A program made the position numbers and the translations under genes. Positions 43,693-53,499 of a stretch of DNA of 64,000 nt are shown here, one piece after another. Origin of the DNA: Rhodocyclaceae bacterium (GTDB taxonomy: Bacteria; Pseudomonadota; Gammaproteobacteria; Burkholderiales; Rhodocyclaceae); the NCBI GenBank assembly GCA_030824275.1, contig JAVBXY010000005.1, positions 304,351 through 368,350 on the forward strand, in the 5' to 3' direction. Position 1 is the stretch's first letter. Each line of letters opens with the position of its first letter. Under the pieces are notes generated by a model. It was not told the origin of the DNA, ran no database searches, and saw nothing but the letters and a program-made list of their open reading frames with translations.

Positions 43693-43864
43693 GGTCTGTC
43701 GGGCTCCGGGGCAGGAGGTGATTCGGGCCGGGATGCATTGTGTCCCGTCGTCTTTTGGTTACGACTTTGCTGCAATGCGGTAAATTACCACGATTGCCAC
43801 GTCAGCAACGTGGTTCGATCCATCAAATACACCCCCCAAGGGATGTGAAATTCCGGAGTTGCCC

Positions 43865-44521
43865 ATGGCCAAAGCCAGCCTCACCATCAGCAGCAAGAAT
43901 TATTCATCCTGGTCCCTGCGGGGCTGGCTGTTGGTTCGTTTTGCCGGCTTGCCTTGTGCCGAGAAGCGCGTCGAGGAAGACAATGCCTCGGCCAGGGCGG
44001 AACTCCTGCTGCTTGCTCCTTCGGTGCGCGTTCCCCGTCTCGAACACGATGGCGTCGCGGTCTGGGATACCCTGGCCATCGGCGAATACTTGAACGAGGT
44101 GAAGCCGAAAGCCGGCCTGCTACCCGCCGATCAGGCGGCCCGCGCCCATTGCCGTGCCGTTTGCGGCGAAATGCACTCGGGCTTCTCGGCCCTGCGTTCG
44201 GCGTTGCCGATGAACCTGAAACTCAAGCTCGACAGTTTCACGGTCTGGTCGCGGGCCAGGGGCGACATCCAGCGCATCACCGAAATCTGGCGGGACTGCC
44301 TGGAACAGTACGGCGGTCCCTACCTGTTCGGCGCCAAGCGCGGCATGGCCGATGCCATGTACGCGCCGGTGGCCACGCGCTTCATCAGTTACGGTGTGCA
44401 ACTCGATCCGGCCTGTGCGGCCTATTGCCAGACTATCCTTGCCATGCCCGAAATGCAGGAATGGATTGCCGCTGCGCAACAGGAACCCGAGGACATCGAG
44501 GAACTCCAGGTCGAGTTCTAG
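43865..44521 (+). CDS. Glutathione S-transferase family protein
   Basis: AKASLTISSKNYSSWSLRGWLLVRFAGLP, SVRVPRLEHDGVAVWDTLAIGEYLNE, RGMADAMYAPVATRF. Confidence 0.88.
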   Translation: MAKASLTISSKNYSSWSLRGWLLVRFAGLPCAEKRVEEDNASARAELLLLAPSVRVPRLEHDGVAVWDTLAIGEYLNEVKPKAGLLPADQAARAHCRAVCGEMHSGFSALRSALPMNLKLKLDSFTVWSRARGDIQRITEIWRDCLEQYGGPYLFGAKRGMADAMYAPVATRFISYGVQLDPACAAYCQTILAMPEMQEWIAAAQQEPEDIEELQVEF

Positions 44522-44522
44522 G

Positions 44523-45422
44523 ATGGACCGGCAGGAGCCTGGAGGGGCATGGCCACCACTCTTCGAGGTGGATAGCCCTTTCTTTGCCGACCACGGGCGC
44601 CTGCGCCTGCTCGATGATCTGGGCGCCTCGCCGAAGGAAATCCGCGAACGCTTGCTCGATGGCAGCTACCGCAAGCCTTTCATTGTCGAAAACGGCCCGC
44701 TGCGCTACCTGCATTTCGGCCTGACCTATGTGCAAAGCGTGATGCGCATCGGCGAGCCGGACGCCCTGGACCTGCGTTACACGCAGAAGATGATGGGCTT
44801 CCTGCTTTTCCAACCGCAGCCGTCACACCTGTTGATGCTCGGCCTTGGCGGTGGCTCACTGGTGAAGTTCTGCCATCGTCAGTTGTCCGAAACAGCCATC
44901 ACCGTCGTCGAGATCGACCCGGACGTGATCGCCTTGCGCAAGCATTTCCTGGTGCCGGAGGACGACGCGCGGCTGCGCGTGATTCAGGACGACGGTGCTG
45001 CCTATGTTCGCCGCCAGCGCGAGCAATACGACGCTTTGCTGGTGGATGCGTTCGACGAAAGCGGAATGGCGCCCTCGGTGGCTGACGTCTCATTCCTGCG
45101 GGCCGCCTATGCCGCCCTGCGGCCGGAGGGTGTGCTGGTGATGAATCTGGCGGGAGAAAAGCGTCGCTATACGGAGATATTCGACGATGTGCTGGATGTG
45201 TTCGAGCACCAGGTGCTATTGCTCTCGGTGCCCGACGACGGCAATCATGTGCTGTTCGCTTTCAAGACGTCTAGCTTTGAACCCAACTGGCGGCGTTTGC
45301 GTGTCCAGGCGAAAGAACTCAAGGCGCGCCACGAACTCGATTTCCCGGCCTTTGTGCAGAAGATGGAGCGGGCTGCACGGCTCGGTATCGACGCCTGCTT
45401 TCCCCTGCGCGGGGATTATTGA
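44523..45422 (+). CDS. Spermidine synthase-like methyltransferase-fold protein
   Basis: LMLGLGGGSLVKFCHRQLSETAITVVEIDPDVIALRKHF, YDALLVDAFDESG. Confidence 0.82.
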   Translation: MDRQEPGGAWPPLFEVDSPFFADHGRLRLLDDLGASPKEIRERLLDGSYRKPFIVENGPLRYLHFGLTYVQSVMRIGEPDALDLRYTQKMMGFLLFQPQPSHLLMLGLGGGSLVKFCHRQLSETAITVVEIDPDVIALRKHFLVPEDDARLRVIQDDGAAYVRRQREQYDALLVDAFDESGMAPSVADVSFLRAAYAALRPEGVLVMNLAGEKRRYTEIFDDVLDVFEHQVLLLSVPDDGNHVLFAFKTSSFEPNWRRLRVQAKELKARHELDFPAFVQKMERAARLGIDACFPLRGDY

Positions 45423-45442
45423 GGCGCCAGGCTGCCTCGTTC

Positions 45443-45466
45443 GCCGTCCTGTCAGCGCCGACTTTT
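45443..45466 (+). repeat. Dispersed 24-bp motif copy 8 (intergenic, convergent genes)
   Basis: GCCGTCCTGTCAGCGCCGACTTTT. Confidence 0.9.
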
Positions 45467-45473
45467 CGGCGCT
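45454..45473. terminator. Bidirectional terminator-like hairpin built from the 24-bp motif
   Basis: AGCGCCGA-CTTT-TCGGCGCT perfect 8-bp stem between convergent stop codons (45422 and 45480). Confidence 0.65.
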
Positions 45474-45479
45474 TTGAAC

Positions 45480-46031
45480 TCAGGCGTTCTTGCCCTTTTG
45501 CCAAAGCACGTCGCCACCGCCGGCTGCCTTGTTGAGCCAGCGGCCAAGTACGAACAACAGATCGGAGAGCCGGTTCAGATACTGCCGGCCGGCGTCCGAT
45601 ACGGATTCGTCGGCGGCCAGCGCCACCACCACACGCTCGGCGCGGCGGCAGACGGTGCGGGCGAGATGGGTCAGCGCTGCTGCGCGATTGCCGCCGGGCA
45701 GGATGAACTCCTTGAGCGGCGAAAGCTCCGCGTTGTAGCGGTCGATGGCGGCTTCCAGTCGTGCCGGCTGGGTGTCCTTGAGCAGCGTCGCGCCGGGGAT
45801 CGACATCTCGCCGCCGAGATCAAAGAGATCGTGCTGGATGCCGGTGAACAGCTCGCGTATTTCGGCCGGCAATTCCTCGCAGAGAATCACGCCGATCAGC
45901 GAGTTGAGTTCGTCCACGTCGCCCATCGCGGCAACGCGCATGGAATGTTTCGGTGTGCGCGATCCGTCGCCAAGGCCGGTGGTGCCGGCATCGCCGGTGC
46001 GCGTATAGATTTTAGATAGTCGGTGTCCCAT
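45480..46031 (-). CDS. Cob(I)alamin adenosyltransferase, PduO type
   Basis: SKIYTRTGDAGTTGLGDGSRTPKHSMRVAAMGDVDELNSLIG, RTVCRRAERVV. Confidence 0.93.
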   Translation of the reverse strand: MGHRLSKIYTRTGDAGTTGLGDGSRTPKHSMRVAAMGDVDELNSLIGVILCEELPAEIRELFTGIQHDLFDLGGEMSIPGATLLKDTQPARLEAAIDRYNAELSPLKEFILPGGNRAAALTHLARTVCRRAERVVVALAADESVSDAGRQYLNRLSDLLFVLGRWLNKAAGGGDVLWQKGKNA

Positions 46032-46074
46032 GGCGGCATTGTAGAATGCTTCCTTTCCAAGGGGAGACGCTCTG

Positions 46075-47517
46075 GTGCTGAGCCTGCTGCTGCTGACGCC
46101 GCTGCTGGGAGCTTTGGCGGTGGCAATGCTGCCGCAGCAGCGAGGCGAATGGGCGCGTCTTACGGCATTGGGTACTGCCGCACTTACCCTCCTCTTTGCT
46201 GGCTGGATGGCCTCGCGCTTCGACAGCAGCGTTGGCGGTTTCCAGTTTTTCGAGACTCATGCCTGGAACCCGCGCCTGGGCTCGGCCTTCTCCCTCGGTG
46301 TCGACGGTTTGTCCATGGCGCTGGTGGTGCTTGCCGCGCTGCTCTTCCTAGTTGCCCTTGCCGTCTTCCGCGTTCCCCGTGCCGCCGCCCGCCTGCACTA
46401 CATGTTGCTGCTGGCCCTGGAAGCGGCGGCCATCGGCGTCTTCATGGCCCGCGACTGGTCGCTGTTCTATGTGTTCTGGGAACTCACGCTGATCCCGCTG
46501 TTCTTTCTCATCGAACGCCTCGGTGGTGCCCGGCGGCAGCGCGCCGCACTGAATTTCGTGCTCTACACCCTGGGCGGTTCGGTCTTCATGCTGGTGGCCT
46601 TGCTTCTGCTGTATGACGCAGCGCCCGGCCACAGCTTCGACATGGCCTCCATGGCCGCCGGTGGTCGTGGCCTGGGCGTGGAAACCCAGACCATGATTTT
46701 CCTTGGCCTCTTCGTCGGTTTCGCCGTCAAGATGGGGCTCTTCCCCTTGCACGGATGGATGCCCTTGGTATACGCCGAGGCGCCGCCCGCCGTGCCGGTG
46801 ATCTCCTCCGGCGTACTGCTGAAGATGGGCGCCTATGGCGTGCTGCGGGCCATCGAGACCTTGCCCGGCGCCGCACAGGCGCTGTCGAGCGCGCTTTCGT
46901 GGCTGGCGCTGACCAGCATGCTCTACGGTGCCCTGCTGGCCTGGCAGCGGCGCGACCTGATTGGCATGGTCGCCTATGCCTCGATCTCGCACATGGGCGT
47001 GATGCTGCTCGGCGCCGTGACCCTGCTGCCTGCCGGCTTCAACGGCGCCATGCTGCAAATGCTGGCGCATGGCCTCGCCGCCGGCGCTATGTTTCTGCTC
47101 GTCGGCATGCTGGCCGAACGCGGGGGCGACTATGCCGGTGTGATGAATCGGGCACCCCGCCTCGCGGCGCTGCTGATCCTGGCGCTGCTGCTGGGCCTCG
47201 GCTTGCCAGGCAGCTTCGGTTTTGTCGCCGAGCTGCATGTGCTGAGTGCCGGCTTCGGCCTGTGGGGCGGACGCGTGGCCCTGATCTCGCTGGCGCTGCT
47301 GGTCGGCGCCGCCTGGGTGCTGCGCGAGATTACCCGCATCACTGGCGAGTCGATACCCAATGCATTGCCTGTCGCCGATCTCAGCCACCGCGAAACCCTG
47401 GCCAGCGGCGGCCTGCTGCTGCTGATCCTCGCTCTGGGCTTCGTGCCGGGACCGATGCTGGTGCTGGCCGGCAACACCGCGCGACGCATGGCGCAACTTT
47501 TCGTGCCCATGCCATGA
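46075..47517 (+). CDS. NuoM-like proton-translocating membrane subunit (DabA-associated)
   Basis: FYVFWELTLIPLFFLIERLGG, FAVKMGLFPLHGWMPLVYAEAPPAVPVISSGVLLKMGAYG; TM5 Glu and TM7 Lys retained; GTG start. Confidence 0.88.
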   Translation: MLSLLLLTPLLGALAVAMLPQQRGEWARLTALGTAALTLLFAGWMASRFDSSVGGFQFFETHAWNPRLGSAFSLGVDGLSMALVVLAALLFLVALAVFRVPRAAARLHYMLLLALEAAAIGVFMARDWSLFYVFWELTLIPLFFLIERLGGARRQRAALNFVLYTLGGSVFMLVALLLLYDAAPGHSFDMASMAAGGRGLGVETQTMIFLGLFVGFAVKMGLFPLHGWMPLVYAEAPPAVPVISSGVLLKMGAYGVLRAIETLPGAAQALSSALSWLALTSMLYGALLAWQRRDLIGMVAYASISHMGVMLLGAVTLLPAGFNGAMLQMLAHGLAAGAMFLLVGMLAERGGDYAGVMNRAPRLAALLILALLLGLGLPGSFGFVAELHVLSAGFGLWGGRVALISLALLVGAAWVLREITRITGESIPNALPVADLSHRETLASGGLLLLILALGFVPGPMLVLAGNTARRMAQLFVPMP

Positions 47518-50500
47518 ACGAACCCATGAGCGAAAATCAGCACGATTTCCGTGCTCGTTTCGATCACTGGATCGAACACCTTGAACACGTGCTGCCGGGA
47601 CAGGCCTCGATCCGCGATTTCGTGCACCACAACACCTTGCACGGCTACGCCCATCTGCCCTTTCATGAAGCGCTGGCCGCTGCCCGACGCGAGCTGGGGA
47701 TCGCCGGCTACTGGTCGGCCGAGCGTTTCCGCGCCGAGCATGCGGCGGGCCGTATCGCCGACGCCGACATCAATGCCGTTCTCGACACCGTGCCCGACAT
47801 CGACGCAGTGCTGGCCGGTGCCATCACCCGCCGCCAGCTCTGGAACGCCGCCCTGCGTCAGGATTGCGGCCCGCTCTCCGTCGCGCGCCTGTGCTGGGAA
47901 TTGGACGAGGGCCGCGATCATCGCAGTGATGCGGGGGCCGCCCTGTGGGTGACCTGCGTCGAACTGGCGCTGGGTGACGTTACTGAGTTGGCGATGGCCG
48001 AGGAGCGCTTCTCCGTATCCGGCGCGACCAGCTTGCGCGAACTGATCCGGCAATTGGGCGGCGAGGACATCCTCGACGCCGTGCGCGGCGAACTGGTGCG
48101 TCATCTCGCCTCGCATCTCGATCTCGGCATCGCGCCCTGGCACAACCCGGCGCGGGGCGAGGGTTTCTACGCCGCCTGGCGACGTCTGTCAGCCCGCGAT
48201 CCGGCCTGGGTGCTCGGCTCGCAGAACGAGGCCCAGGCCGAGATTGCCGAATTGCCTGCCGATCCCGCCGAATTCATCGAGGCCGAACTGCGCCGCATCG
48301 GCTTCGCCGAGACGCAGTGGCAAGCCGTGCTGCGTCGCCTGGCGCTCGACCTGCCCGGCTGGTCCGGCATGTTCCTCTGGCGCTCGCAACGCCCGGGCTA
48401 TGGGCATACCGAGGACGTGCCCGTGCACATAGCCGACTACCTGGCCGTGCGCCTCCTCGTTGAGCGTCTCGCCGCTGATGCCGTGGCCCGCCGTCTCTGG
48501 GGTGTGCCCGCTCGCCTGGCCGAACTCGCCGCCTATTTCGATCAGCATCCGGTGGAGTTGCGCCTCCGTCTGGCCTGCCATCGCGGTGAACTGCCCGAAT
48601 CCCTAGCCAGTCGCGTGCAGCAGATGGAAGCCCCCGGCGAGCGTCCCGAAGAAAGCCGCGCCGCCTGGGCCGAATTGGCGCACGAAGCTGCCGCCAGTCT
48701 CGATCACGAATTGCTGCGCAAGGCACGGGTGGCCTGGCCGCTGTATCGTCTGGCGCGACAACTCGGCATGGATGCTGCCGCCCTGCATGCCCTCGGTCGG
48801 GATGGCATCGCCGCCTTGCACGCCGCGTTGGCCGAACTCGATGCCGACCGCATGGGTGCCGTGTGGCTCGGCGCCTACGAGCGGCACTACGCCGAACAGG
48901 TGTTCACCGCACTGGCGGCCAACCACGGTCGCACCACAGTTTCCACTAGCACCAGCGCGCAACTGGTGCTGTGCATGGACGACCGCGAGGAGGGCTTCCG
49001 CCGCCATCTCGAAGAAACCGATCCGCGCCTGGAAACCCTTGGCGGTGCCGCCCACTTCGGTGTGTTCCAGAATTTCTACGGCGTCGATGACAGCGAGCCG
49101 ACCGCCCTGTGTCCGGTGGTGCCGGTAGTTGTTCGCCCCGCTCATGCAGTGCATGAGACTTTGCGCGACGAGACCGAATTGCCGTCCCGCCAGCGCCGAC
49201 TTTTTCAACGGAGCCGCTATCGCCGCATCGAAAACGAAGCGACGCGCCTGGCGCCTCTCGCCGGTACGTTGACCTCCTTATTGCTGGCGCCGAAAGCCCT
49301 TGCCGCGCTGCTGCTGCGCAGCTTCGCACCGGCCATCCTGCGCGATGTGCCGCCACCGCCAGCGACGCGCCTCGATCTGACGGCGGCGGAGAACACGCCA
49401 GCGACACCGGATTCACCCCGGCGCGGTTTCACCGACGATGAACAGGCCGAGCGGATATTCAACTTCCTCGCCAATCTCGGCCTGACCAAAAATTTCGCGC
49501 CCCTGGTGGCGATCATCGGCCACGGCTCCTGGAGCCAGAACAATCCGCACCTCGCCGCCTACGATTGCGGCGCTTGCGCCGGGCGCCATTCCGGCGCCAA
49601 TGCGCGGCTCTTCGCCGCCATGGCCAATCGTCCCGAGGTGCGCGCACGGCTCGCGGCGCGGGGGATCGACATCCCCACGGCTACCTGGTTCCTCAGCGCC
49701 GAGCACAACACCGCCGACGATGGCATGCAGTGGTACGACACCGAGGACATCCCGCCTGCCCTGGCGACGGCCTTCGTCACACTCGCCGCAACGGCGCGGC
49801 AGGCCGGCGCACGCCACGCCGTGGAACGCTGTCGGCGGCTGATGTCGGCGCCCCTCGATGCGCCACCGGAGCAAGCCTGGCGTCATGTCGCTGGTCGCCG
49901 CCGCGATTTTGCCCAGCCGCGCCCGGAACTCGGCCACGTCACCAATGCCGCCGCCTTCGTCGGCCGCCGCAGCATGAGTCGCGGCGCTTACTTCGACCGT
50001 CGCGCCTTCCTGATTTCCTACGATCCGTTCAACGATGAGGACGGCCGCATCCTCGAACGCCTGCTGCTGGCCAACGGCCCGGTCGGCGCTGGCATCAGCC
50101 TCGAATACTATTTTTCGTCGGTGGACAACGAGCGCTTCGGTTGCGGCACCAAGACCATGCACAACATCGTCGGCGGCCTTGGCGTCTATGCTGGTGGCGG
50201 TGGCGACCTGCGCACCGGCCTGCCCTGGCAGATGATCGAAATCCACGAGCCGATGCGCCTGTTGATCGTGATCGAGCAGACCCTTGAGAGCATCACCGCC
50301 ATCTACCAACGCCAGCCGCCCTTGCAGGAACTGGTTGGCAAGGGCTGGGTGCTGCTGGCGGCGAAAGACCCCGTGAGCGGTGCGATCCATCGCTTCGATC
50401 CGGCACGCGGCTGGTTGTCCTGGCAAGGCGAGGCGACATTGCCGACGGCCACTGATTCGCTGGCCTGGATCGCCGGTCGTCGCGATCCGCTGCCACCGGC

Positions 50501-50531
50501 CCTGCTGTCGCGGCCACTGGAGGCGGCATGA
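47514..50531 (+). CDS. dabA: DabA (DUF2309) inorganic carbon transporter / beta-carbonic-anhydrase-like subunit
   Basis: HVLPGQASIRDFVHHNTLHGYAHLPFHEAL, QLVLCMDDREEGFRRHLE (CxD), IIGHGSWSQNNPHLAAYDCGACAGRHSGANAR (His then Cys 15 residues later); ORF-track N-terminal extension rejected. Confidence 0.93.
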   Translation: MNEPMSENQHDFRARFDHWIEHLEHVLPGQASIRDFVHHNTLHGYAHLPFHEALAAARRELGIAGYWSAERFRAEHAAGRIADADINAVLDTVPDIDAVLAGAITRRQLWNAALRQDCGPLSVARLCWELDEGRDHRSDAGAALWVTCVELALGDVTELAMAEERFSVSGATSLRELIRQLGGEDILDAVRGELVRHLASHLDLGIAPWHNPARGEGFYAAWRRLSARDPAWVLGSQNEAQAEIAELPADPAEFIEAELRRIGFAETQWQAVLRRLALDLPGWSGMFLWRSQRPGYGHTEDVPVHIADYLAVRLLVERLAADAVARRLWGVPARLAELAAYFDQHPVELRLRLACHRGELPESLASRVQQMEAPGERPEESRAAWAELAHEAAASLDHELLRKARVAWPLYRLARQLGMDAAALHALGRDGIAALHAALAELDADRMGAVWLGAYERHYAEQVFTALAANHGRTTVSTSTSAQLVLCMDDREEGFRRHLEETDPRLETLGGAAHFGVFQNFYGVDDSEPTALCPVVPVVVRPAHAVHETLRDETELPSRQRRLFQRSRYRRIENEATRLAPLAGTLTSLLLAPKALAALLLRSFAPAILRDVPPPPATRLDLTAAENTPATPDSPRRGFTDDEQAERIFNFLANLGLTKNFAPLVAIIGHGSWSQNNPHLAAYDCGACAGRHSGANARLFAAMANRPEVRARLAARGIDIPTATWFLSAEHNTADDGMQWYDTEDIPPALATAFVTLAATARQAGARHAVERCRRLMSAPLDAPPEQAWRHVAGRRRDFAQPRPELGHVTNAAAFVGRRSMSRGAYFDRRAFLISYDPFNDEDGRILERLLLANGPVGAGISLEYYFSSVDNERFGCGTKTMHNIVGGLGVYAGGGGDLRTGLPWQMIEIHEPMRLLIVIEQTLESITAIYQRQPPLQELVGKGWVLLAAKDPVSGAIHRFDPARGWLSWQGEATLPTATDSLAWIAGRRDPLPPALLSRPLEAA
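49181..49204 (+). repeat. Dispersed 24-bp motif copy 9 (intragenic, dabA)
   Basis: GCCGTCCCGCCAGCGCCGACTTTT, an exact consensus match; encodes PSRQRRLF. Confidence 0.9.
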
Positions 50532-52015
50532 ATCCGGCGATGCTCAACATCTTCCTGTCCCTGCTCTGGCTGCTGCCGCTGTTTGCCGCGCTGGCGATAG
50601 GCGCGCGCATGCTCGGTGGCGCGACAGGCGACGCGGCGGAACCCGGAACAGCACGCTGGTCTACCTTCACCGCTGCATCCGGCTTTTTGTTGCTGGCGGC
50701 AATGGATGTCATGGCCCTGCTGCACGGCGCACCCGGCCGCGTCGAGTTCGGTGACTGGTTCGCCAGCGGCGATCTCAGTCTGCCGCTGGCCGTGCTGGCC
50801 GACGCCCGCGCCCTGGCCTTCGCCACGCTGGTGCAATTGATCGGCTGGATCGTGCTGCGTTTCTCGCGCACCTACCTGCACCGCGAAACCGGCTATCACC
50901 GTTTCTTCCTCGGCATGAATCTGTTCATGGCCGGCATGCAGCTCATCGTCCTCGCAGGCGATGGCGCGCTGACTTTCGTCGGCTGGGAACTGGCCGGCTT
51001 CAGCTCCTGGTTGCTGATCGGCTACGACCTGCCGCGCCCGGCGGCCACCGGCAACGCGCTGTTTGCCTTCATCACCAACCGCATTGGTGATGAAGGCTTC
51101 ATCCTCGGCCTGGCCCTGGCCTTCCTCTGGCTCGGCAGCAGCGACTGGCTACAATTGAGCCAACACAATCTCGACAAGGTTTCGGCGCGCATGCTGCTGT
51201 TCGGCTTCGTCATCGCCGCCTTCGCCAAGTCGGCGCAACTGCCTCTGTCATCCTGGCTGCCGCGCGCGCTGGAAGGGCCGACGCCGTCCTCGGCGATCTT
51301 CTACGGCGCGATCATGGTGCACGCCGGCATCTGGTTGCTGATCCGCCTCGAACCGGTGTTCCTGCGCGTGCCCGACATCATGGTCCAGGTTGCACTCTTC
51401 GGCGCCGCCACGGCCTTGTGGGCGACGCTGGCCAACCGCAGCCAGGGCGACGTCAAGACCTCGCTGGTTTTCGCCACGCTGACCCAGCTCGGCCTGATGG
51501 TGCTGGAGATCGGCCTCGGCCTGTTCGACCTGGCCTTCGTGCACATGCTGCTGCACGCCACCTGGCGCGCCTGGCAATTCCTGCTGGCGCCGTCCTACAT
51601 GGCGCGGGTGGATGGGCCGGCGCGGGAAAGTCCCTGGCTCGACCGGCTGCTGGCCCGCTGGCCGGAAAGTCGGCGCTGGCTATACGGCGCTTCCCTGCAA
51701 CGTGTCTGGCTTGAACCCCTGACACAGACCGTCGTCATGGACCCGGTGCAGACCATTGGCCGCGATCTCGCCGGCTTTGACCAGCGGGTGATGCGTCCCT
51801 TGCTCGGTGAGCGCGGCCCGGCTGCCCGGCTGTTGAGCTTCGTCGCTGGCCGCTGCGCGGCACTGGAGGAACGACTGACGCAACTGGCCAGTTCCGGTCG
51901 CGCCACCCAGTTGCTGCGCGCTGCCGCCGGCTGGTTCCTCGAAATCGAGGCCTTGCTGGAACGGCCCCGCTATCTGCTGCTGATGATCGCGGCGACCTTC
52001 ATGGTGATCCTGTGA
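50528..52015 (+). CDS. NuoL/DabB-like proton-conducting membrane protein
   Basis: TFVGWELAGFSSWLLIGYDLPRPAATGNALFAFITNRIGDEGFILGLA, FAKSAQLPLSSWLPRALEGPTPSSAIFYGAIMVHAGIWLL. Confidence 0.87.
   Translation: MNPAMLNIFLSLLWLLPLFAALAIGARMLGGATGDAAEPGTARWSTFTAASGFLLLAAMDVMALLHGAPGRVEFGDWFASGDLSLPLAVLADARALAFATLVQLIGWIVLRFSRTYLHRETGYHRFFLGMNLFMAGMQLIVLAGDGALTFVGWELAGFSSWLLIGYDLPRPAATGNALFAFITNRIGDEGFILGLALAFLWLGSSDWLQLSQHNLDKVSARMLLFGFVIAAFAKSAQLPLSSWLPRALEGPTPSSAIFYGAIMVHAGIWLLIRLEPVFLRVPDIMVQVALFGAATALWATLANRSQGDVKTSLVFATLTQLGLMVLEIGLGLFDLAFVHMLLHATWRAWQFLLAPSYMARVDGPARESPWLDRLLARWPESRRWLYGASLQRVWLEPLTQTVVMDPVQTIGRDLAGFDQRVMRPLLGERGPAARLLSFVAGRCAALEERLTQLASSGRATQLLRAAAGWFLEIEALLERPRYLLLMIAATFMVIL
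51665..51688 (-). repeat. Dispersed 24-bp motif copy 10 (intragenic, NuoL/DabB-like gene)
   Basis: Minus strand GCCGTATAGCCAGCGCCGACTTTC; the coding strand reads ESRRWLYGA. Confidence 0.85.
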
Positions 52016-53499
52016 GTTCCGGCTATCCCCTGTTGTGGGCACTTCAGGTGCTGCCCCTGCTCGGCGCGGTGGTGGTCTATCTGATGCGCTCCTCGCCGTG
52101 GGCGGTCAGCGTGTCCCGCGCCGTGGCGCTGGCCGAGCTGGGACTGGCCATCCTGTTGCTGGAGCGTGTCGATGCGACATCGGCAACCCTGCAATTGACG
52201 GAGCGGGTGGATGTCTTCGGTCTCACGGTGTATCACGCCGGCGCCGATGGGCTGACCGTGCTGTTCGTCCTCCTCAATGCGCTGCTGACCGTGCTGCTGA
52301 CGCTCTACGGGCTGGTTCAGGGACTCGGCTCGACGGGCCGCGTCGGCGTTCTGGTCCTCGCTGCCGAGGCCTTGCTGATGAGCATGCTGGTCACGCTCAA
52401 CGTGCTCTGGTTCGCCCTGGCCTCCTTCGCCGAGTTGATGGTAGTGGCCTATTTGCTCGGTCGCTGGTCCACCTCGACCGAGGAAAACCGGGTTCTGGCA
52501 ATGACCCGCTTCATCCAGTTCCAGACCGTCGGCGCCATCGCCCTGCTGTTCTCCATCGGCATCCTCGCCTGGGGTCATGCCGACGTCACAGGACGCTGGA
52601 GCTTCGATCTCTTCGATCTGATGCAGGTGCCACCGGCCGGCAAGTTCCAGTCCGCTGCTTTCTTCCTGATGTTCTACGGCCTGGCTGTGCGCACGCCGCT
52701 GTTCCCGCTGCACGGCTGGCTGCCCCATGTCGCCCAGCGCGGCATGGTAGCCGTGGCGCCGGCGCTGTTGCTCGGCATCAAGGTCGGCATCTACGGCATG
52801 CTGCGTTTCCTGCTGCCGCTGATGCCCGACGCGGTGATGGCCTGGCAGCTCTGGGTGGTCGGCTTCGCCATGGCCGGCGTCTTCTACACCGCTGTGCTCG
52901 CCTTCCTGCAAACCAATTTGCGTCGCCTGCTGGCCTTCGCCGTGGTTAGCCACACCAGCCTGATCGTGATCGGCCTGTTCACCCTGGAGGATGTCGGTCT
53001 TCAGGGCGCTGTGCTGCTGACGGTGAACTTCGGCCTCGCCGTTACCGTGATGCTGTTCATGGTCGGCTTCGTTTTCCGGCGTACGCACACCACCTACCTC
53101 GATCAGCTCGGCGGTCTCTTCGAGCGGATTCCCTTCATCGCTGTCGTCTTCCTCATTGGCGGTCTGGCGATTGTCGGTATGCCCGGCACGCCGGGCTTCG
53201 ATGCCGCCCATCTGGTGCTCGAAGCCTCCATCGAGCGTTTCGGCGCCTTGCCCACGGTGGCCACGGCGCTGGGCAACGTGGTGGCGGCCGGCTTCCTGCT
53301 CTGGGGCTTTCAGCGCGCCTTCCTGGCGCCGCGTGCCGATGGCTCCACCTCTCGCGTCGACCGCACCGAGCCGATGGAATATTTCGTCGGCGGTCTGGCC
53401 GTCGCCCTGTTGCTGGTGGCCGGTTTTTATTCCGAGCCCTGGCTCCATCTCACCGATGCGGCGGTCAAGGCGCTGGCCGCGAGGTTCGGACATGGCTGA
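52012..53499 (+). CDS. NuoM/N-like membrane subunit with Lys-to-Arg at the TM7 pump position
   Basis: SFAELMVVAYLLGRW, GLAVRTPLFPLHGWLPHVAQRGMVAVAPALLLGIKVGIYGMLRF; GTG start overlapping the previous stop. Confidence 0.83.
   Translation: MSSGYPLLWALQVLPLLGAVVVYLMRSSPWAVSVSRAVALAELGLAILLLERVDATSATLQLTERVDVFGLTVYHAGADGLTVLFVLLNALLTVLLTLYGLVQGLGSTGRVGVLVLAAEALLMSMLVTLNVLWFALASFAELMVVAYLLGRWSTSTEENRVLAMTRFIQFQTVGAIALLFSIGILAWGHADVTGRWSFDLFDLMQVPPAGKFQSAAFFLMFYGLAVRTPLFPLHGWLPHVAQRGMVAVAPALLLGIKVGIYGMLRFLLPLMPDAVMAWQLWVVGFAMAGVFYTAVLAFLQTNLRRLLAFAVVSHTSLIVIGLFTLEDVGLQGAVLLTVNFGLAVTVMLFMVGFVFRRTHTTYLDQLGGLFERIPFIAVVFLIGGLAIVGMPGTPGFDAAHLVLEASIERFGALPTVATALGNVVAAGFLLWGFQRAFLAPRADGSTSRVDRTEPMEYFVGGLAVALLLVAGFYSEPWLHLTDAAVKALAARFGHG

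Noticed and set aside
46755-47513. N-terminal extension of the dabA ORF in the ORF track
   Set aside because: Overlaps the NuoM-like gene out of frame and has Arg/Ala-rich nonsense composition. DabA homology begins at about 47514.
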